In this document: positions 6,122-6,543 of the stretch, piece after piece
Numbering within the stretch: position 1 is the stretch's first letter
How the letters are laid out: every line of letters starts with the position of its first letter
Assembly: GCA_903921945.1 (NCBI GenBank)
Contig: CAIXSC010000645.1
Span: forward strand, 1-6,543
Length of the DNA stretch: 6,543 nucleotides
Direction of reading: 5' to 3'
From: an uncultured Planctomycetaceae bacterium
GTDB lineage: Bacteria > Planctomycetota > Planctomycetia > Pirellulales > Pirellulaceae
The notes under the pieces: generated by a model
Databases searched by the model: none
The model's input: only the letters and a program-made list of their open reading frames with translations
What the model was told of the DNA's origin: nothing
Program-made: the position numbers and the translations under genes

Positions 6122-6543
6122 ATGAGCAACCCACAAAGGCCCAAAGTCCATGTCGCGACCGTAACACGCGTGGTGAAGGGGAAGACCTATGTCTCCCACC
6201 TCCTGCGTCACACCTACCGCGAGGGAGGCAAGGTAAAGAATCAGACTATTGCTTCTCTGACTTGCCTACCGCCAGACCTGATCGAGCTGATCCGGAGAAG
6301 ACTGCGAAGCGATGGTCCAGTTGAAGCCTCGAACGCCGGAATGGATGTCATACGAAGCCTGCCGCACGGACATGTCGCCGCCGTGCTGGGCACCATTCGT
6401 AAGCTGGGCCTCGACAAGGTCATCAGCTCGACACCATGCCGACAAGCCAAAATCATCCTTGGCCTTCTCGCGATGCGGATCATCGTGCCAGGTTCGAAGC
6501 TGACGCATCTCATCGCCATACACGAGGCTTCCGCTCAAACCAC
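6122..6543 (+). CDS. IS1634-like transposase, N-terminal part (3' partial)
   Basis: An ATG at 6122 opens a frame that runs uninterrupted to the window edge, giving 140 complete codons. An in-frame TAG at 6092-6094 makes this the first ATG. The sequence has the look of IS1634/IS4-superfamily N-termini: a short basic segment (RPKVHVATVTRVVKGKTY, 6-23), then HLLRHTYREGGKVKNQTIASL (27-46), LPPDLIELIRRRLR (49-62), SLPHGHVAAVLGTIRKLGL (79-97), and RIIVPGSKLTHL (119-130), resembling the 'R-x-x-x-P-x-SKL' stretch of relatives. The DDE catalytic core would lie in the missing C-terminal part, so activity cannot be judged. No Shine-Dalgarno is close; GGAGG at 6081-6085 is too far upstream. Low translation would be usual for a transposase. 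Confidence 0.85.
   Translation, partial: MSNPQRPKVHVATVTRVVKGKTYVSHLLRHTYREGGKVKNQTIASLTCLPPDLIELIRRRLRSDGPVEASNAGMDVIRSLPHGHVAAVLGTIRKLGLDKVISSTPCRQAKIILGLLAMRIIVPGSKLTHLIAIHEASAQT
6122..6543 (+). mobile_element. Left portion of an IS1634-family insertion sequence
   Basis: The element is recognised only through its transposase and continues past the window. Its left boundary probably lies between about 5882 and 6090, in the AT-richer spacer. No terminal inverted repeat or target duplication can be assigned without the right end. Confidence 0.65.

Overview
The window looks like a stretch of a Planctomycetota-type chromosome, perhaps Pirellulales-like. This is inferred from gene content and moderately high GC, not from any marker gene. 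The supporting content is a secreted-type glycosidase with discoidin domains, a protein with a 'CLWDRDT' mature N-terminus and TPR-like helices, and a decayed DUF1080 (3-keto-disaccharide hydrolase) gene. All visible genes, and the one pseudogene, are on the + strand.

Layout. (1) Positions 2-2140 hold the 3' part of an MGH1/GH63-like (alpha/alpha)6 glycoside hydrolase that ends in two F5/8 type C (discoidin) domains; its start lies before the window. (2) Positions 2313-3569 encode an exported TPR-like protein with a strong Shine-Dalgarno, a signal peptide and a C-terminal membrane anchor. (3) Positions 3570-3928 contain nothing recognisable. (4) Positions 3929-4645 hold a DUF1080 gene broken by two frameshifts and an in-frame TAA, yet still readable as family sequence almost end to end. 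(5) Positions 4646-4893 are a spacer with a doubtful small ORF. (6) Positions 4894-5760 encode an intact papain-fold (C1-type) cysteine peptidase with a complete Gln/Cys/His/Asn active site and no signal peptide or inhibitory propeptide. (7) A perfect 10-bp GC hairpin lies at 5858-5881. (8) From 6122 to the window edge runs the N-terminal part of an IS1634-like transposase, so an insertion sequence enters on the right.

The glycosidase, and the DUF1080 gene before it decayed, suggest a lineage that degrades polysaccharides. No operon linking the visible genes is evident: each intact gene whose start is visible, apart from the transposase, has its own ribosome binding site and a sizeable upstream gap. 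The right half (pseudogene, orphan peptidase, insertion sequence) looks like a plastic, eroding region. I found no convincing new multi-gene system. The items most worth following are the DUF1080 remnant, the orphan cysteine peptidase between a pseudogene and an IS, and the double-anchored TPR-like protein.
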